A stretch of DNA of 64,000 nucleotides from Fictibacillus barbaricus. Lineage in GTDB: Bacteria > Bacillota > Bacilli > Bacillales > Fictibacillaceae. The notes below the pieces were generated by a model. It was not told the DNA's origin. It did no database searches and saw nothing but the letters and a program-made list of their open reading frames with translations. How positions within the stretch are numbered: position 1 is the first letter of the stretch; every line of letters begins with the position of its first letter. Position numbers and translations under genes: made by a program. Location: contig NZ_BMCE01000002.1 of NCBI RefSeq assembly GCF_014635025.1, positions 1,364,001-1,428,000 on the forward strand, read 5' to 3'. Below are positions 17,566 through 26,433 of the stretch, one piece after another.

Positions 17566-18408
17566 TCAGATCCTGTTTTCCGGCCGAACAAAAGCCATTT
17601 TTTCTTTGTATGATTCAAGAAATTCAAGATGAGGATAATGTTTTTCTACAAGTTGAAAAACTTCCTCTATCAAAAGCTCTAAATCTTTTAAACCCTTCTG
17701 AACATCACCAATAAGAATAGTCGATAATCGGTCATCCACATTTTTAGGTTTAATCGTAAAAATTTCACCGTATTTGTGCATCCATTTAAACGAAGGGTGA
17801 TGAATATATAATTTGTTCAAACCGAATAGGGTACCCATTAACTTTTTTTGAACACTTCCTATAAGATCATATAGCATCAGCCAATCTTCCCTGTCTAATA
17901 GGGCTTTGCGATTGTTCCATCTATACCAAAGGGCTAAATTTTCTTCAATCATATTTTCTGCAAGCTGATCGGGATAGGTTTTAACTTTCTTTTTTAACTC
18001 TTCAATAATGGAATCACCTGATAAACATTGTCCGTAATAAATAGAAGAAACCATGCACTGTTTGCCATAGTTGATATCAAACTCTTTCACTACCTCATTA
18101 ATCCACTTTTCAGCCGTACTTGTTAAAAAGCTGCTGATTTCTAATTTTACATTTTGCGGTGTTAAATAACTCTCAGCCCATTCTTCCTCTTCAAAGGGAT
18201 GAAAATCAATGATCGAACCATTGATTTCTTTGATGGGATTCTTTCGTTCAACATCAGTTGGCTCCTCTGACCAAAAAATATTGAGTTCAATATCAGAATG
18301 CTTATCCTCCCAACCTCGTGAAACGGAGCCTGCCAATAATACTGCTTTTACTTTCGGGTTTAGTCGATAGATAGAAGCCATTTCAATCGCAATATCTTTT
18401 AAATTCAT
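17566..18408 (-). CDS. Nucleotidyltransferase-domain protein
   Basis: A 280-residue protein with an N-terminal NTP-transferase domain of the polymerase-beta superfamily: LLAGSVSRGWEDKHSDIEL (about 25-43) gives the GS motif and the metal-binding DxE. A downstream acidic residue lies in SIIDFHPF. The C-terminal two thirds are helical and Trp-rich, like the DUF4037/kanamycin-nucleotidyltransferase-type tails. It may adenylylate a small molecule, but no substrate can be named. AGGAG 8 bases before the ATG. No clear operon partner. Confidence 0.78.
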   Translation of the reverse strand: MNLKDIAIEMASIYRLNPKVKAVLLAGSVSRGWEDKHSDIELNIFWSEEPTDVERKNPIKEINGSIIDFHPFEEEEWAESYLTPQNVKLEISSFLTSTAEKWINEVVKEFDINYGKQCMVSSIYYGQCLSGDSIIEELKKKVKTYPDQLAENMIEENLALWYRWNNRKALLDREDWLMLYDLIGSVQKKLMGTLFGLNKLYIHHPSFKWMHKYGEIFTIKPKNVDDRLSTILIGDVQKGLKDLELLIEEVFQLVEKHYPHLEFLESYKEKMAFVRPENRI

Positions 18409-18511
18409 TTTTTGATTCTCCTATTATTGTTAAGATCTAATACCCTCTACGAAAAACAAATGGTAATTACGGATAAGATTAGATTATCATAAAAGAATAA
18501 AGGAGAGGTAT

Positions 18512-18619
18512 ATGTTAACAGGCGACGAAGAGATTCATTGTTGTTTAGTATGCTGGAACACGAATGGACAAACAAAAAAGGACTCCATTAAGAGGAGTCC
18601 TTTTGCTTATTATTTGTGA
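18512..18619 (+). CDS. Possible 35-residue peptide with strong ribosome binding site
   Basis: ATG 18512 is preceded by AAAGGAGAGG at 3-5 bases. The frame encodes MLTGDEEIHCCLVCWN and continues through the bidirectional hairpin at 18574-18604 to a TGA, so the last third is read from the terminator stem. Three Cys in six residues (CCLVC). It could be a real micropeptide or the leftover start of a lost gene. Weak claim. Confidence 0.25.
   Translation: MLTGDEEIHCCLVCWNTNGQTKKDSIKRSPFAYYL
18574..18604. terminator. Bidirectional terminator after the YqcI-like gene
   Basis: Perfect 8-10 bp stem AAAGGACTCC / GGAGTCCTTT with loop ATTAAGA and T runs on both sides. Confidence 0.88.
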
Positions 18620-19335
18620 TGAAACGGACATTTCCCCGTTATTGGTTCAACGTCGTCGCCAATAAAATATTGCTTCCACTCGCGGTGTTCCGGGTCACCA
18701 TAATGACTGATGTTTGGATGCTTTGGCAAGTTATCCCACTTTTCTACTCGTTCCCGCACTTTTTCTCGAGACATAGAGCCGCCTGGGGATGTCCCCTCAA
18801 GACCTTCAAAAATACGGCGCGGCTGAAATCCAAGAACTAAACTGTTCCCAAGGTCTCTTGTTTTTCGCTGCTTATATGCAGGAGCATTCCCAAAGACAAA
18901 ATAAGGTTCGTTATCAAATGAAAAAGCAAATAAGTGATGATCTGGATCCTTCGGAATATGTTCAGGCCAAGGCTGATCATCTGTCTCATGTAGAGACTGG
19001 AGGATCTTCCAGAAGTAATCCCGGTAATACGGAATGTCTTTTTCTTCTTTCTCAGGTTCCACGAACACGAACAATCCATGACGAATTAATTTTGGTGCAT
19101 CAAAAAGTTTGTTAAACTCTCGGATCGCTTCGGGCAGATTCGACCAATCATCATGGGTAATATACGCATAGCGAAGCTCTCCTTTATTCTCAGCTGCCAT
19201 TCCAAAGTAGCAAGGAAACGTTTTATTGGTTACTGTTTCATGAAAGGTCTTATACTCTTCAATGACCCAAGCTGGTACTTTTTCTGGATTTGTCATATCT
19301 TCTTTTTTCAGCAAACATAATTGTTTCGTCTCCAC
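18610..19335 (-). CDS. YqcI/YcgG-family protein (heme-dependent N-hydroxylase family)
   Basis: A 241-residue protein with the conserved landmarks of YqcI/YcgG proteins: VPAWVIEEYKTF, FPCYFGMAAE, HGLFVFVEPE, LHETDDQPWPEHIPKDPDHH, LGFQPRRIFEGL, HPNISHYGDPEHREWKQYF and a terminal CPFHHK. Characterised members such as DcsA (D-cycloserine pathway) and GntA (guanitoxin) are heme proteins that N-hydroxylate arginine-type guanidines; that activity here is an inference from family. GTG start with GAGGAGTGG upstream. The CotS-like kinase gene ends 45 bases upstream on the same strand, so the two may be cotranscribed. Confidence 0.85.
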   Translation of the reverse strand: METKQLCLLKKEDMTNPEKVPAWVIEEYKTFHETVTNKTFPCYFGMAAENKGELRYAYITHDDWSNLPEAIREFNKLFDAPKLIRHGLFVFVEPEKEEKDIPYYRDYFWKILQSLHETDDQPWPEHIPKDPDHHLFAFSFDNEPYFVFGNAPAYKQRKTRDLGNSLVLGFQPRRIFEGLEGTSPGGSMSREKVRERVEKWDNLPKHPNISHYGDPEHREWKQYFIGDDVEPITGKCPFHHK

Positions 19336-19380
19336 TTAACCACTCCTCTTATCTGTTAGTGAGGAATTTCCCTTAAGCTC

Positions 19381-20391
19381 TTACTTCAAAACATGAATGT
19401 TTTTGCTTCTTTTTTCCAGGAGTATGTCTTCAAGATTCCCTAGATTTTTAGCTAACCAATTTATCTCCTCTTTAAAGCGTTTCGGAGGTTCTCCTTCATG
19501 AGGGATAATACTGACCCACCATGTGCTTTCCATATACCAGACCAATTTTAAAGAAACTATTAACTTTTCAATTGATAATTTATTTGTATCTCGATATCCC
19601 TTAACAAATGCCTGTACTGCTTCCTGATTTAGTTTTCCATTAAGTAAGCACGTGGAAATTATAATTCTGCCTAAGTCTAATTCGATAAAATCAAAATTCA
19701 TGCGGTCATAATCCAATATAGCTTTTACTTCATTTGTTGAGAACAAAAGGTTATCTACCCATAAATCACGGTGACACCATCCAGGAGTCAAACTTTTAAA
19801 ATCAGAATCATCCAAAGTACTTGTTGCTTCTTTTTGCAGCTGGAAAGCTGGTTTAAGATGGTTATAGTGTTCTTCCTCGCAATGTGATAGAACAGAATCC
19901 CAATAAGCAAGGCGTTCCCCAATCGTTGGAAGCTGAAACACAGTTTCTGTTTTTGGTGGTAAATGTCCATCGTTAAACACGTTGTGAAGTTTCCCAATCC
20001 ACGCACCTAATGACTCCATCTGCTGTGTTGTTGCTGTTCCCGCTTTTATTAGATCACCTTCCATAAAACGCATCACAGTAAAAAGTTCACCATACTTTGA
20101 CTTATGTAAAACCTCTCCATCATGGGTTAGAAGTTCTGGGCAAGGTATACCGTTTAGAAACGAATAGTTTTGAATGTGTAGTGCAGATTTCACGGTTTGA
20201 AGATCGTATCTTTTCATTCTCTCCCTGTTGTATTGCTTGATAAGGAATGTCCCCTTATTCGTTTCCATTTTCCACTTTTGATTGAGCCAGCCACGCTGAA
20301 TCGGGGTACATTTTAGCACTTGAAAATTAAATCGCTCTTCTGCTTCTTCTTTTAACTGCTCCCATAATGCCTTTGAATCCAGTTCACTCAC
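19381..20391 (-). CDS. CotS/aminoglycoside-phosphotransferase-like kinase
   Basis: A 336-residue protein of the CotS/APH kinase-like fold. N-lobe lysine in GTFLIKQYNRE. Catalytic loop WCHRDLWVDNLLFS (HxDxxxxN) and metal-binding Asp in AILDYDRM are intact, so kinase activity is plausible. B. subtilis relatives (CotS, CotI, YutH) are spore coat proteins. The substrate is unknown. GTG start with only a weak AGAAAG upstream, so the start is less certain. It is followed after 45 bases by the YqcI-like gene. Confidence 0.85.
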   Translation of the reverse strand: MSELDSKALWEQLKEEAEERFNFQVLKCTPIQRGWLNQKWKMETNKGTFLIKQYNRERMKRYDLQTVKSALHIQNYSFLNGIPCPELLTHDGEVLHKSKYGELFTVMRFMEGDLIKAGTATTQQMESLGAWIGKLHNVFNDGHLPPKTETVFQLPTIGERLAYWDSVLSHCEEEHYNHLKPAFQLQKEATSTLDDSDFKSLTPGWCHRDLWVDNLLFSTNEVKAILDYDRMNFDFIELDLGRIIISTCLLNGKLNQEAVQAFVKGYRDTNKLSIEKLIVSLKLVWYMESTWWVSIIPHEGEPPKRFKEEINWLAKNLGNLEDILLEKRSKNIHVLK

Positions 20392-20878
20392 TACTTTCTG
20401 TATGTATCTTCAAATTCTTGCCTTGTACTTCTATCTTCTATCTCCTACGAGATAAACAGATTTTCAGCATTTTTTTGCTGAGAAGTTGAAAATATCAGCA
20501 TTATCTTATTTTGTTAAAAGTTACATTAACAGTACCTCTCTTTCACAAGGATCCGTTTGCCTTTTTCTTTTAAAACCTAAATAACGTGTACCTTGAAAAG
20601 TAAGTGTACCCCTATCTCCTTTAACTAACAGGCCATATTCTTGTTCTAACTCCTTACCATATTATGACATACCAAAATTTAAAAACAGAAGTTTCAGTTT
20701 TATAAAATTGGACTTTGTTTACAGTACGTGTTCTTTTTTCTGTTACACGTTCGCCCGATTTTGGTCCATTCACTCCACCATTCGACAAAAGTTCACCCGA
20801 AAAAAAGCTGTTTACGCACTCTTGTCCGTTGTTCACACCCATATTTAACAGATTTTCGACCTTTATCAGCTCCACCAA
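20392..20878. other. Gene-poor region with an ORF remnant and a periodic array
   Basis: No complete gene. On the minus strand the frame from about 20661 to 20521 is open and protein-like (contains QEYGLLVKGDRGTLTFQG and GFKRKRQ) but has no usable start codon, suggesting the decayed end of a gene I cannot identify. From 20717 to 20836 a degenerate array of GTGAAC-like motifs (minus strand) recurs about every 20-21 bases. Confidence 0.4.
20716..20836. repeat. Degenerate array with about 20-21-bp period
   Basis: On the minus strand, GTGAAC / GTAAAC / GTGAAC / GTGAAT / GCGAAC-type hexamers start at plus-strand positions 20831, 20810, 20791, 20769 and 20749, with weaker ones at 20729 and 20717. 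Spacings are 19-22 bases. The 12-mer GCGAACGTGTAA is shared with the array at 17381-17477. Confidence 0.4.
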
Positions 20879-20913
20879 CAAAAAAAGTGGCTTTCTCAGC
20901 CGAGAAAACCACT
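20879..20913 (-). terminator. Terminator of the siderophore operon
   Basis: Stem AGTGG..TTCTC / GAGAA..CCACT with GGCT loop and a seven-T tail on the minus strand, ten bases after the last siderophore gene. Confidence 0.9.
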
Positions 20914-20923
20914 ACTTCCACTA

Positions 20924-22726
20924 TTAAACTGCTTGTATTTTATTATTTCTTATTATATGCAGCGCATTTCGCACTTTACCATATTCTGATGCATGCGGGC
21001 GATCATCTCCATCATTATAGCCGTAGTCTACCATTCTATTTCGATTTAGACATAATTTTGTAAGCTCTGGCTTAAAGAAATCAAACAGTTTAAAGCGTTC
21101 TTCTAAATGCGAAAACCGGGTCTGATACGACTCAATACTCGCCACTAAGTGGGACCAGAACACAGTTTCTTCTATAAGACTGTTACGCACCATAACATTC
21201 GACATATAGCGGAGGTGACAGATGAACAGTCCTGTGAAGATAAATTGAGTCAATCCTTCGGGCGGCTCGCTGCGTAATACCGCTCTGAGTTCTTCCGTTA
21301 CACCCTCTAACTCTGGGAATGGCTGATCTGAAATGTTAACGTCATCCACATAATCTTTTACTGCTAATCTTTCGGGCTTATAGTCTTTTAATATCAGGAT
21401 GGTGTTTTGACCATGCGGCGAGAAAACTGTGCCGTACTGATATAAGAAATGAAGCAGCGGGGGCATTATAACATCAAAGAACTTCTTCATCCATTCATCA
21501 GCCGTTAAACCTGATTTTTCAATAAGACTTTGAACGAACGGTTTTCCATTTACATCTACATGGTGAAGAGCAGCAAGCGTAATAGGCTGTTCGCCATCTT
21601 TTAAATAGTTGTAAATGCTCTCGCGCCAGATCGTACCGAGCATTTCTAAATATTGATAAGGAGCGCCTTTTAACCTGCTATAATGGGGGTGATCGACATT
21701 GATACTCGCCACTTCGCCAGGCAGAACAACCTCACATTCATCACGCAAGAAACTGTCTTTTTCAAAGATACCCTTAATATGCTCTGTCACACGAGGTGCG
21801 ATGACCGTACGCTCTGCCGGAAGTCCACGATAGACGAGCGTATTTAAAATACTCATGGGCAACTTCACATGAGACTTCAACGGATTTGTTCTGTTTACCA
21901 TCGTTCGAACCGATTGTTGCGGCAAGTAATGATCTGTACCTTCTTCAAGTGGTACGATCATACCTGTCGCCAGATCCTCAGGATAGTTTTGAATCAAGAT
22001 GTTTTTCCATTGCCATTCGTGTACCGGCATAAAGAAATAATCAAGCGGTAACTTACCGTTCTCTCGCAAAATTTCATTAAAACGCTGAACAAGTACACCA
22101 TCCAGTTCTCTCATGATCAGCTTCTCATAATGGAGTTCCCCCACAGAATGAAACTGGGCACGATCACGATGTACGGCGATCCAAAAAAGCTTTGTTTCCT
22201 GTTGGTTTTCCGGCGCGTATTTTACATAATCATCAAATCCAAACCCGATACGGCCTTTATTATACGTTATCCATGGATGACCGGACATCTCACCCTCTAG
22301 CTCGGCATAATCCAGGTCTACTAACTCATCAGATGTTTTTCTATGATTGATGAGTAAGTTAGCATCAGCAATTAGGGTATGATTTAATTCTTTGATCAAA
22401 TGTCCTGCTGTTTCAGCAGACATGCCGATCAACGGCTGAATATCGGTTAAAAAACGTATGGCATTGGTAGCAGGTTTCCAATTTCCATCTTCAAACACTT
22501 CAATGGAAGCCGCCTCTACATCATAGCTGTCAAAAAATCGTTTTTCTGCATTAAAACGGTATTTCCGATCAGGGCCAACAGAGAAAACAAAACCGCTTCC
22601 TTCTTCCTCAGGCCGAATCATGTCTTCGTACATATACTCCGCTAACATTTTAGCAAGTAAGTTTTTGTTAACCTTTTCCCACGTTTCTTTTTGTAAGATA
22701 GATTCTGTTTCATTTATATAAAGCAT
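20924..22726 (-). CDS. NIS siderophore synthetase, IucC/RhbF-like
   Basis: A 600-residue IucA/IucC-family ATP-dependent synthetase. The N-terminal IucA/IucC domain has the nucleotide-binding SGHPWITYNKGRIGFG; the C-terminal FhuF-like region has YGTVFSPHGQNTILILKD and the acidic metal site. In rhizobactin and aerobactin pathways the second enzyme condenses the mono-acylated citrate with the second N-hydroxy-N-acetyl diamine, finishing the molecule. It is the last gene of the operon, 42 bases after the monooxygenase, the RhbF position. AAGGAGG precedes the ATG. Regulation by Fur via the operon promoter. Confidence 0.92.
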   Translation of the reverse strand: MLYINETESILQKETWEKVNKNLLAKMLAEYMYEDMIRPEEEGSGFVFSVGPDRKYRFNAEKRFFDSYDVEAASIEVFEDGNWKPATNAIRFLTDIQPLIGMSAETAGHLIKELNHTLIADANLLINHRKTSDELVDLDYAELEGEMSGHPWITYNKGRIGFGFDDYVKYAPENQQETKLFWIAVHRDRAQFHSVGELHYEKLIMRELDGVLVQRFNEILRENGKLPLDYFFMPVHEWQWKNILIQNYPEDLATGMIVPLEEGTDHYLPQQSVRTMVNRTNPLKSHVKLPMSILNTLVYRGLPAERTVIAPRVTEHIKGIFEKDSFLRDECEVVLPGEVASINVDHPHYSRLKGAPYQYLEMLGTIWRESIYNYLKDGEQPITLAALHHVDVNGKPFVQSLIEKSGLTADEWMKKFFDVIMPPLLHFLYQYGTVFSPHGQNTILILKDYKPERLAVKDYVDDVNISDQPFPELEGVTEELRAVLRSEPPEGLTQFIFTGLFICHLRYMSNVMVRNSLIEETVFWSHLVASIESYQTRFSHLEERFKLFDFFKPELTKLCLNRNRMVDYGYNDGDDRPHASEYGKVRNALHIIRNNKIQAV

Positions 22727-22768
22727 GTTTTTCCTCCTTGTGTACGAGTGAGTTAAATGGAAAAAGAG

Positions 22769-24118
22769 TTAACGAACGGGAGCCGGCTTCCATGCAGGTT
22801 CCATCCCAAATGTCTGAAACACATTCTTCTGGCTGACAGGATAGATCTCTTTTCCATAAAGCTTGTTGATGATCACGGCATTCCGGTGCGCACCAAGACC
22901 AAGATCCGGGGCACCGACACCATGCGTATGAAGCTCACCATTTTGAATAAAGATATGATTGTCCTCAAGACCTTTTGTCATTAAACGATAATCGTTGGTA
23001 ATCTGGTAGCGGTTCTTTTTATCCCACTCGATTCGTTCTTGCATACTCATTAAAAAGTGCGGAAACGAAGGAGCGTACCCTGTTCCTAAAATCACTACAT
23101 CTGACTGCAGTTCGAACACTTCACCTGTTACATGCTGTCTTAGTGAAAGGAGATGTGAATCATCCACTCTTTCAAGATGAACAAGTTCTGTCATCGCCTG
23201 CAAATGAATCTCAGGTTTTACTTGGCCTACTGATTTTTCATACAGAAGATCATAAATATCAGCAATCGTGTCCATGCTGATCCCTTTATATAAAAGATCT
23301 TGTTTTTTTAGAAGATCATCCTTTTTCGAAGCTGGCAGCTGATAAAAGAAGTTCGTATAATCTGGTGAGAAATACTCAAGTCCTAACTTGGAATACTCCA
23401 TAGGAAAGAATCCACTTGAACGTGTGAACCAATTCAAGGTATATGAATCATTATCCTGGAGCAGCGCAAGATCATAGAACACTTCTGCTGCACTCTGCCC
23501 TGATCCAATCACGGTAATCGAATTTGCTTGGAGCAGTTCTTCTTTTTTATTCATGTACTCTGAAGAGTGGATCACTTTAGCGCCAAGCTGTCTTTCTATA
23601 TGAGACGGAACAGAAGGACTCGTCCCAATTCCTACTGAGAGATGCCTTGCATAATACGTATCCGTTTCACCAGAGCTTTCTGACTTCACAATCACCTCAT
23701 ACAGCAAACCTTCAGCAAGGTCTACAGGCCGAACCTGCTCTACTGTCATACCAAATCGGCAAGATTCCAGTTGATTGGCTGCCCAGCGGCAGTAGTGGTT
23801 GTACTCCTTGCGCGGGATATGAAAGTTCTCCAAAAAATAAAAATGATACAACCGATTATGTTCTTGAAGATAGTTTAAAAATGTATACTTGCTCTTTACG
23901 TCTGCCATACTCACCAAGTCTGCAAAGAATGGCACTTGAAGCGTCGTTCCGTCGATCAGCATCCCTTTGTGCCAATTGAACTCTGTTCTCTTTTCTAAAA
24001 ACAGTGCTTCTTTTCCACCCGTTTCATCCAGCATCGCCGCTAGTCCAAGATTGAATGGCCCGATGCCGACACCAATTATGTCATATATTTTTTTAGGCCG
24101 TAGCTGTTTTAAAGACAT
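22769..24118 (-). CDS. Diamine/lysine N-hydroxylase-type flavoprotein monooxygenase (RhbE/IucD-like)
   Basis: About 449 residues from ATG 24118 (AGGAG 8 bases upstream; the frame is open 23 codons further). FAD site GVGIGPFNLGLAAML near the N-terminus, NADPH site VIGSGQSAAEVFYDL in the middle, and the late VVILGTGYAPSFP signature of N-hydroxylating monooxygenases. In the rhizobactin/schizokinen pathway it hydroxylates one nitrogen of 1,3-diaminopropane before acetylation. The start overlaps the acetyltransferase gene by 26 bases. Confidence 0.92.
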   Translation of the reverse strand: MSLKQLRPKKIYDIIGVGIGPFNLGLAAMLDETGGKEALFLEKRTEFNWHKGMLIDGTTLQVPFFADLVSMADVKSKYTFLNYLQEHNRLYHFYFLENFHIPRKEYNHYCRWAANQLESCRFGMTVEQVRPVDLAEGLLYEVIVKSESSGETDTYYARHLSVGIGTSPSVPSHIERQLGAKVIHSSEYMNKKEELLQANSITVIGSGQSAAEVFYDLALLQDNDSYTLNWFTRSSGFFPMEYSKLGLEYFSPDYTNFFYQLPASKKDDLLKKQDLLYKGISMDTIADIYDLLYEKSVGQVKPEIHLQAMTELVHLERVDDSHLLSLRQHVTGEVFELQSDVVILGTGYAPSFPHFLMSMQERIEWDKKNRYQITNDYRLMTKGLEDNHIFIQNGELHTHGVGAPDLGLGAHRNAVIINKLYGKEIYPVSQKNVFQTFGMEPAWKPAPVR

Positions 24119-24677
24119 CTTCCCATCTCCTCTCAAACGTTTCCCGATGACAATACATGAGCATGCCTGTCTTATCTGGAAGCTCAATCGGCTTCACCTT
24201 TTCAAAACCGCATTTCTCAAAAACGTGAATCATCTTTTCGTTCATAATATCCGGCTCAGCAATCACTTTTTCGGTGCCTTTTGATAAAAACTGAAAACGA
24301 ACCATGGCACGAAGCAGTGGAAGGGCGTATCCCATACCCAGATAGTCTTCTTCACCTATCAGCAGATGAATGCCTTGATCTTCTGGATGAGGATCATAGC
24401 AATTCTCAACAACATCTCCAATTACCCAATATGCTTCCCAATAGCTCATTGGAACACCATCGATCAATCCGAGATATAACGATTGATGCTGATCGGCCAA
24501 AAAATTTTCAAGATGGGTTCGATAATCTTTCAGTGAGATATCCAGCTTCCAGAATGGAATAACATATGGCTGGTGCTGCCATTTATGCAGAAGTGAAACA
24601 TCCCGTTCTAGATCAGCCTTTACAAAAGAGATCGATTTTTCTATTGTTGGATCGTAGAAACTAAACTCTGGCTTCAT
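24093..24677 (-). CDS. Siderophore N-acetyltransferase (RhbD/IucB-like)
   Basis: A 194-residue GNAT enzyme of the AlcB/IucB type (Acetyltransf_8). It carries WHQPYVIPFW-like WQHQPYVIPFW, HLLIGEEDYLGMGYALPLLRAM (acetyl-CoA binding) and AEPDIMNEKMIHVFEKCGFE. It would acetylate the hydroxylated diamine to the hydroxamate. Overlaps the upstream synthetase gene by 17 bases and the downstream monooxygenase by 26, so translation is tightly coupled. Confidence 0.92.
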   Translation of the reverse strand: MKPEFSFYDPTIEKSISFVKADLERDVSLLHKWQHQPYVIPFWKLDISLKDYRTHLENFLADQHQSLYLGLIDGVPMSYWEAYWVIGDVVENCYDPHPEDQGIHLLIGEEDYLGMGYALPLLRAMVRFQFLSKGTEKVIAEPDIMNEKMIHVFEKCGFEKVKPIELPDKTGMLMYCHRETFERRWEDVFKTATA

Positions 24678-26433
24678 CTGATCTCAGCACCTTCTGTAAT
24701 GGGTTAGGGATATTTGTATAAACGGACTGTGTCTCGAGTGAACCTACTAGCTCGTCCATGTCATAAAAACGCGTTAATAGGTTTGCCTTACATGGCAGTT
24801 CCTCTTTATCTAGCAAACTTCTTAAAAGGTCAGAGTGTCCTCCAGTAATGGTGTCATGATGTATTAAGCGGTCTCGCAGCATCTTCATCAGCTTATCTTC
24901 TTCAATAAGTCCAGCTGAACCAAACCCGTTGATCAAGCCGAATAAATGGTTCATAAAGAAGTAATAACGAAAACGTTCAATTGCCACTTCATCGCTGCAG
25001 ATCGTTACACTTTTGCGGTTCAAATCAGGCAATTGTTCCACGAGCAGGTCTGCCTTTGATTCGCTGTAATAATACCCTTGGTTATCACGGTAATAGAAAT
25101 TCTTCGGATACCCTTTTTCTAGCTGTACTACCGCATTCTGCTGGTGTGCTTCAAGTGCGATGCCATATGTTTCATAGAGCCAGAGCATCGGATCGAGTGC
25201 CACTGACAGATATTTTGCAAACCAATCTTTACTTGCTTCTTCTGTCGTTCTATTTTCTCTTTGTGCCAGATCCTCAATGATCGCCTTGATCCTCGAGCGC
25301 CCGCCGTAACCATGATCCTGACAAAGTCCAGCTATCAAACTGGCATTCTCGTCGTTTTGATAGAAAGGATTCTCTCTGATCACCACTTCGAATCCAGATG
25401 TTTCTTTTTCAGTCGGTATATTTAAGTAGGCTGGATCTTGGATGATCTGAAAGGATGGGAAGAGTTCTTTTAATTCTTGTCCAATGCGCGACTGAATGAG
25501 TCTTGAAACTTCCACACCTCTATGTAACTCTTTTTCCAGATTAACGCGTAATGAGTTCGTGATTTTAATAGGAACAGAGAATTTGAACATGTATTTAAAG
25601 TCCTGGCTGTATACGGTTCTCATAGATGATGTTGCAGAGAACTTTTCACCATATGGGCCGATATAGTCTAGCTTTCCTTCTTTTATTAACCGTTGTACCT
25701 CTTCATCATTAAGCAGGATAGGCACCTGAAGAGGATGAACAGGTATAAAGATAGCTTCTTGATCTTCTAAAAAACAGTTTTCATCTTTCTGAAGCAGTTC
25801 CTTTGTAATTTCTTCAGCAGTTACGTCAACAGCTGAATCCTGATCAACGATCGAGCGATCTGCTTTAAAAAAATGAAGCTGAAATGAACCTTTTAGTTCA
25901 GGAGCATATATTGACTCTTCATGTATGCTCATTCCTTGTTTGCTTTTTGGCGTTGGATGCAGCAGATGGCCAAAAAGAAGAGATTGCTCTGCTTCAATAA
26001 AGGTAAACTCGCAGTTCTGCAAACGGTCAGTGTCTTCTTCTCGCTGCTTTAAATAACGTTCGACATTTTGTTTGCTTAAGATTGTACGAAGCATTAGCTC
26101 ATCTTCCGCATCATTGCGTCCATTCTTCAGCAATAATTCCTTTGAAATAAGCGCGACCAGCGTTACATAGTCCAGTGGCATGAAATGATCATGTGTCATT
26201 AAGACGAATGGAAATTGAAAAAGATGTCTCCCCGTTAATGACCAATGTTTTACCGCTGCATAAATAGATGCATGTTGATTAGGCAGGCAGATCTTCAGCC
26301 ATTTTGCTGGTGCTTCATCGTGCCATTCCAATTCAGCGGGTGCCTCTTCCATATAGTTTTGTGTTTCTCTTAAGTAACAGTTCAAGAAACTTTGCATGCT
26401 TGCTTCTTCTGCTCGTTGTTTGTGATTTGTCAT
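24661..26433 (-). CDS. NIS siderophore synthetase, IucA/RhbC-like
   Basis: A 590-residue IucA/IucC-family synthetase. Nucleotide-binding LLFGHLLHPTPKSKQG replaces the usual HPxHPxxKxR. The middle carries IPVHPLQVPILLN and SATSSMRTVY, and the C-terminal part LEAHQQNAVVQLEKG, where the family has its metal/ATP site. Expected to adenylate citrate and attach the first hydroxamate arm. Its ATG overlaps the decarboxylase stop (ATGA). Less similar to the second synthetase at 20924-22726 than a recent duplicate would be. Confidence 0.92.
   Translation of the reverse strand: MTNHKQRAEEASMQSFLNCYLRETQNYMEEAPAELEWHDEAPAKWLKICLPNQHASIYAAVKHWSLTGRHLFQFPFVLMTHDHFMPLDYVTLVALISKELLLKNGRNDAEDELMLRTILSKQNVERYLKQREEDTDRLQNCEFTFIEAEQSLLFGHLLHPTPKSKQGMSIHEESIYAPELKGSFQLHFFKADRSIVDQDSAVDVTAEEITKELLQKDENCFLEDQEAIFIPVHPLQVPILLNDEEVQRLIKEGKLDYIGPYGEKFSATSSMRTVYSQDFKYMFKFSVPIKITNSLRVNLEKELHRGVEVSRLIQSRIGQELKELFPSFQIIQDPAYLNIPTEKETSGFEVVIRENPFYQNDENASLIAGLCQDHGYGGRSRIKAIIEDLAQRENRTTEEASKDWFAKYLSVALDPMLWLYETYGIALEAHQQNAVVQLEKGYPKNFYYRDNQGYYYSESKADLLVEQLPDLNRKSVTICSDEVAIERFRYYFFMNHLFGLINGFGSAGLIEEDKLMKMLRDRLIHHDTITGGHSDLLRSLLDKEELPCKANLLTRFYDMDELVGSLETQSVYTNIPNPLQKVLRSDEARV

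Noticed and set aside
20924-26433. Two IucA/IucC genes as a recent tandem duplication
   Set aside because: The two proteins differ strongly throughout and correspond to the two normal synthetases (RhbC and RhbF types) of this pathway.
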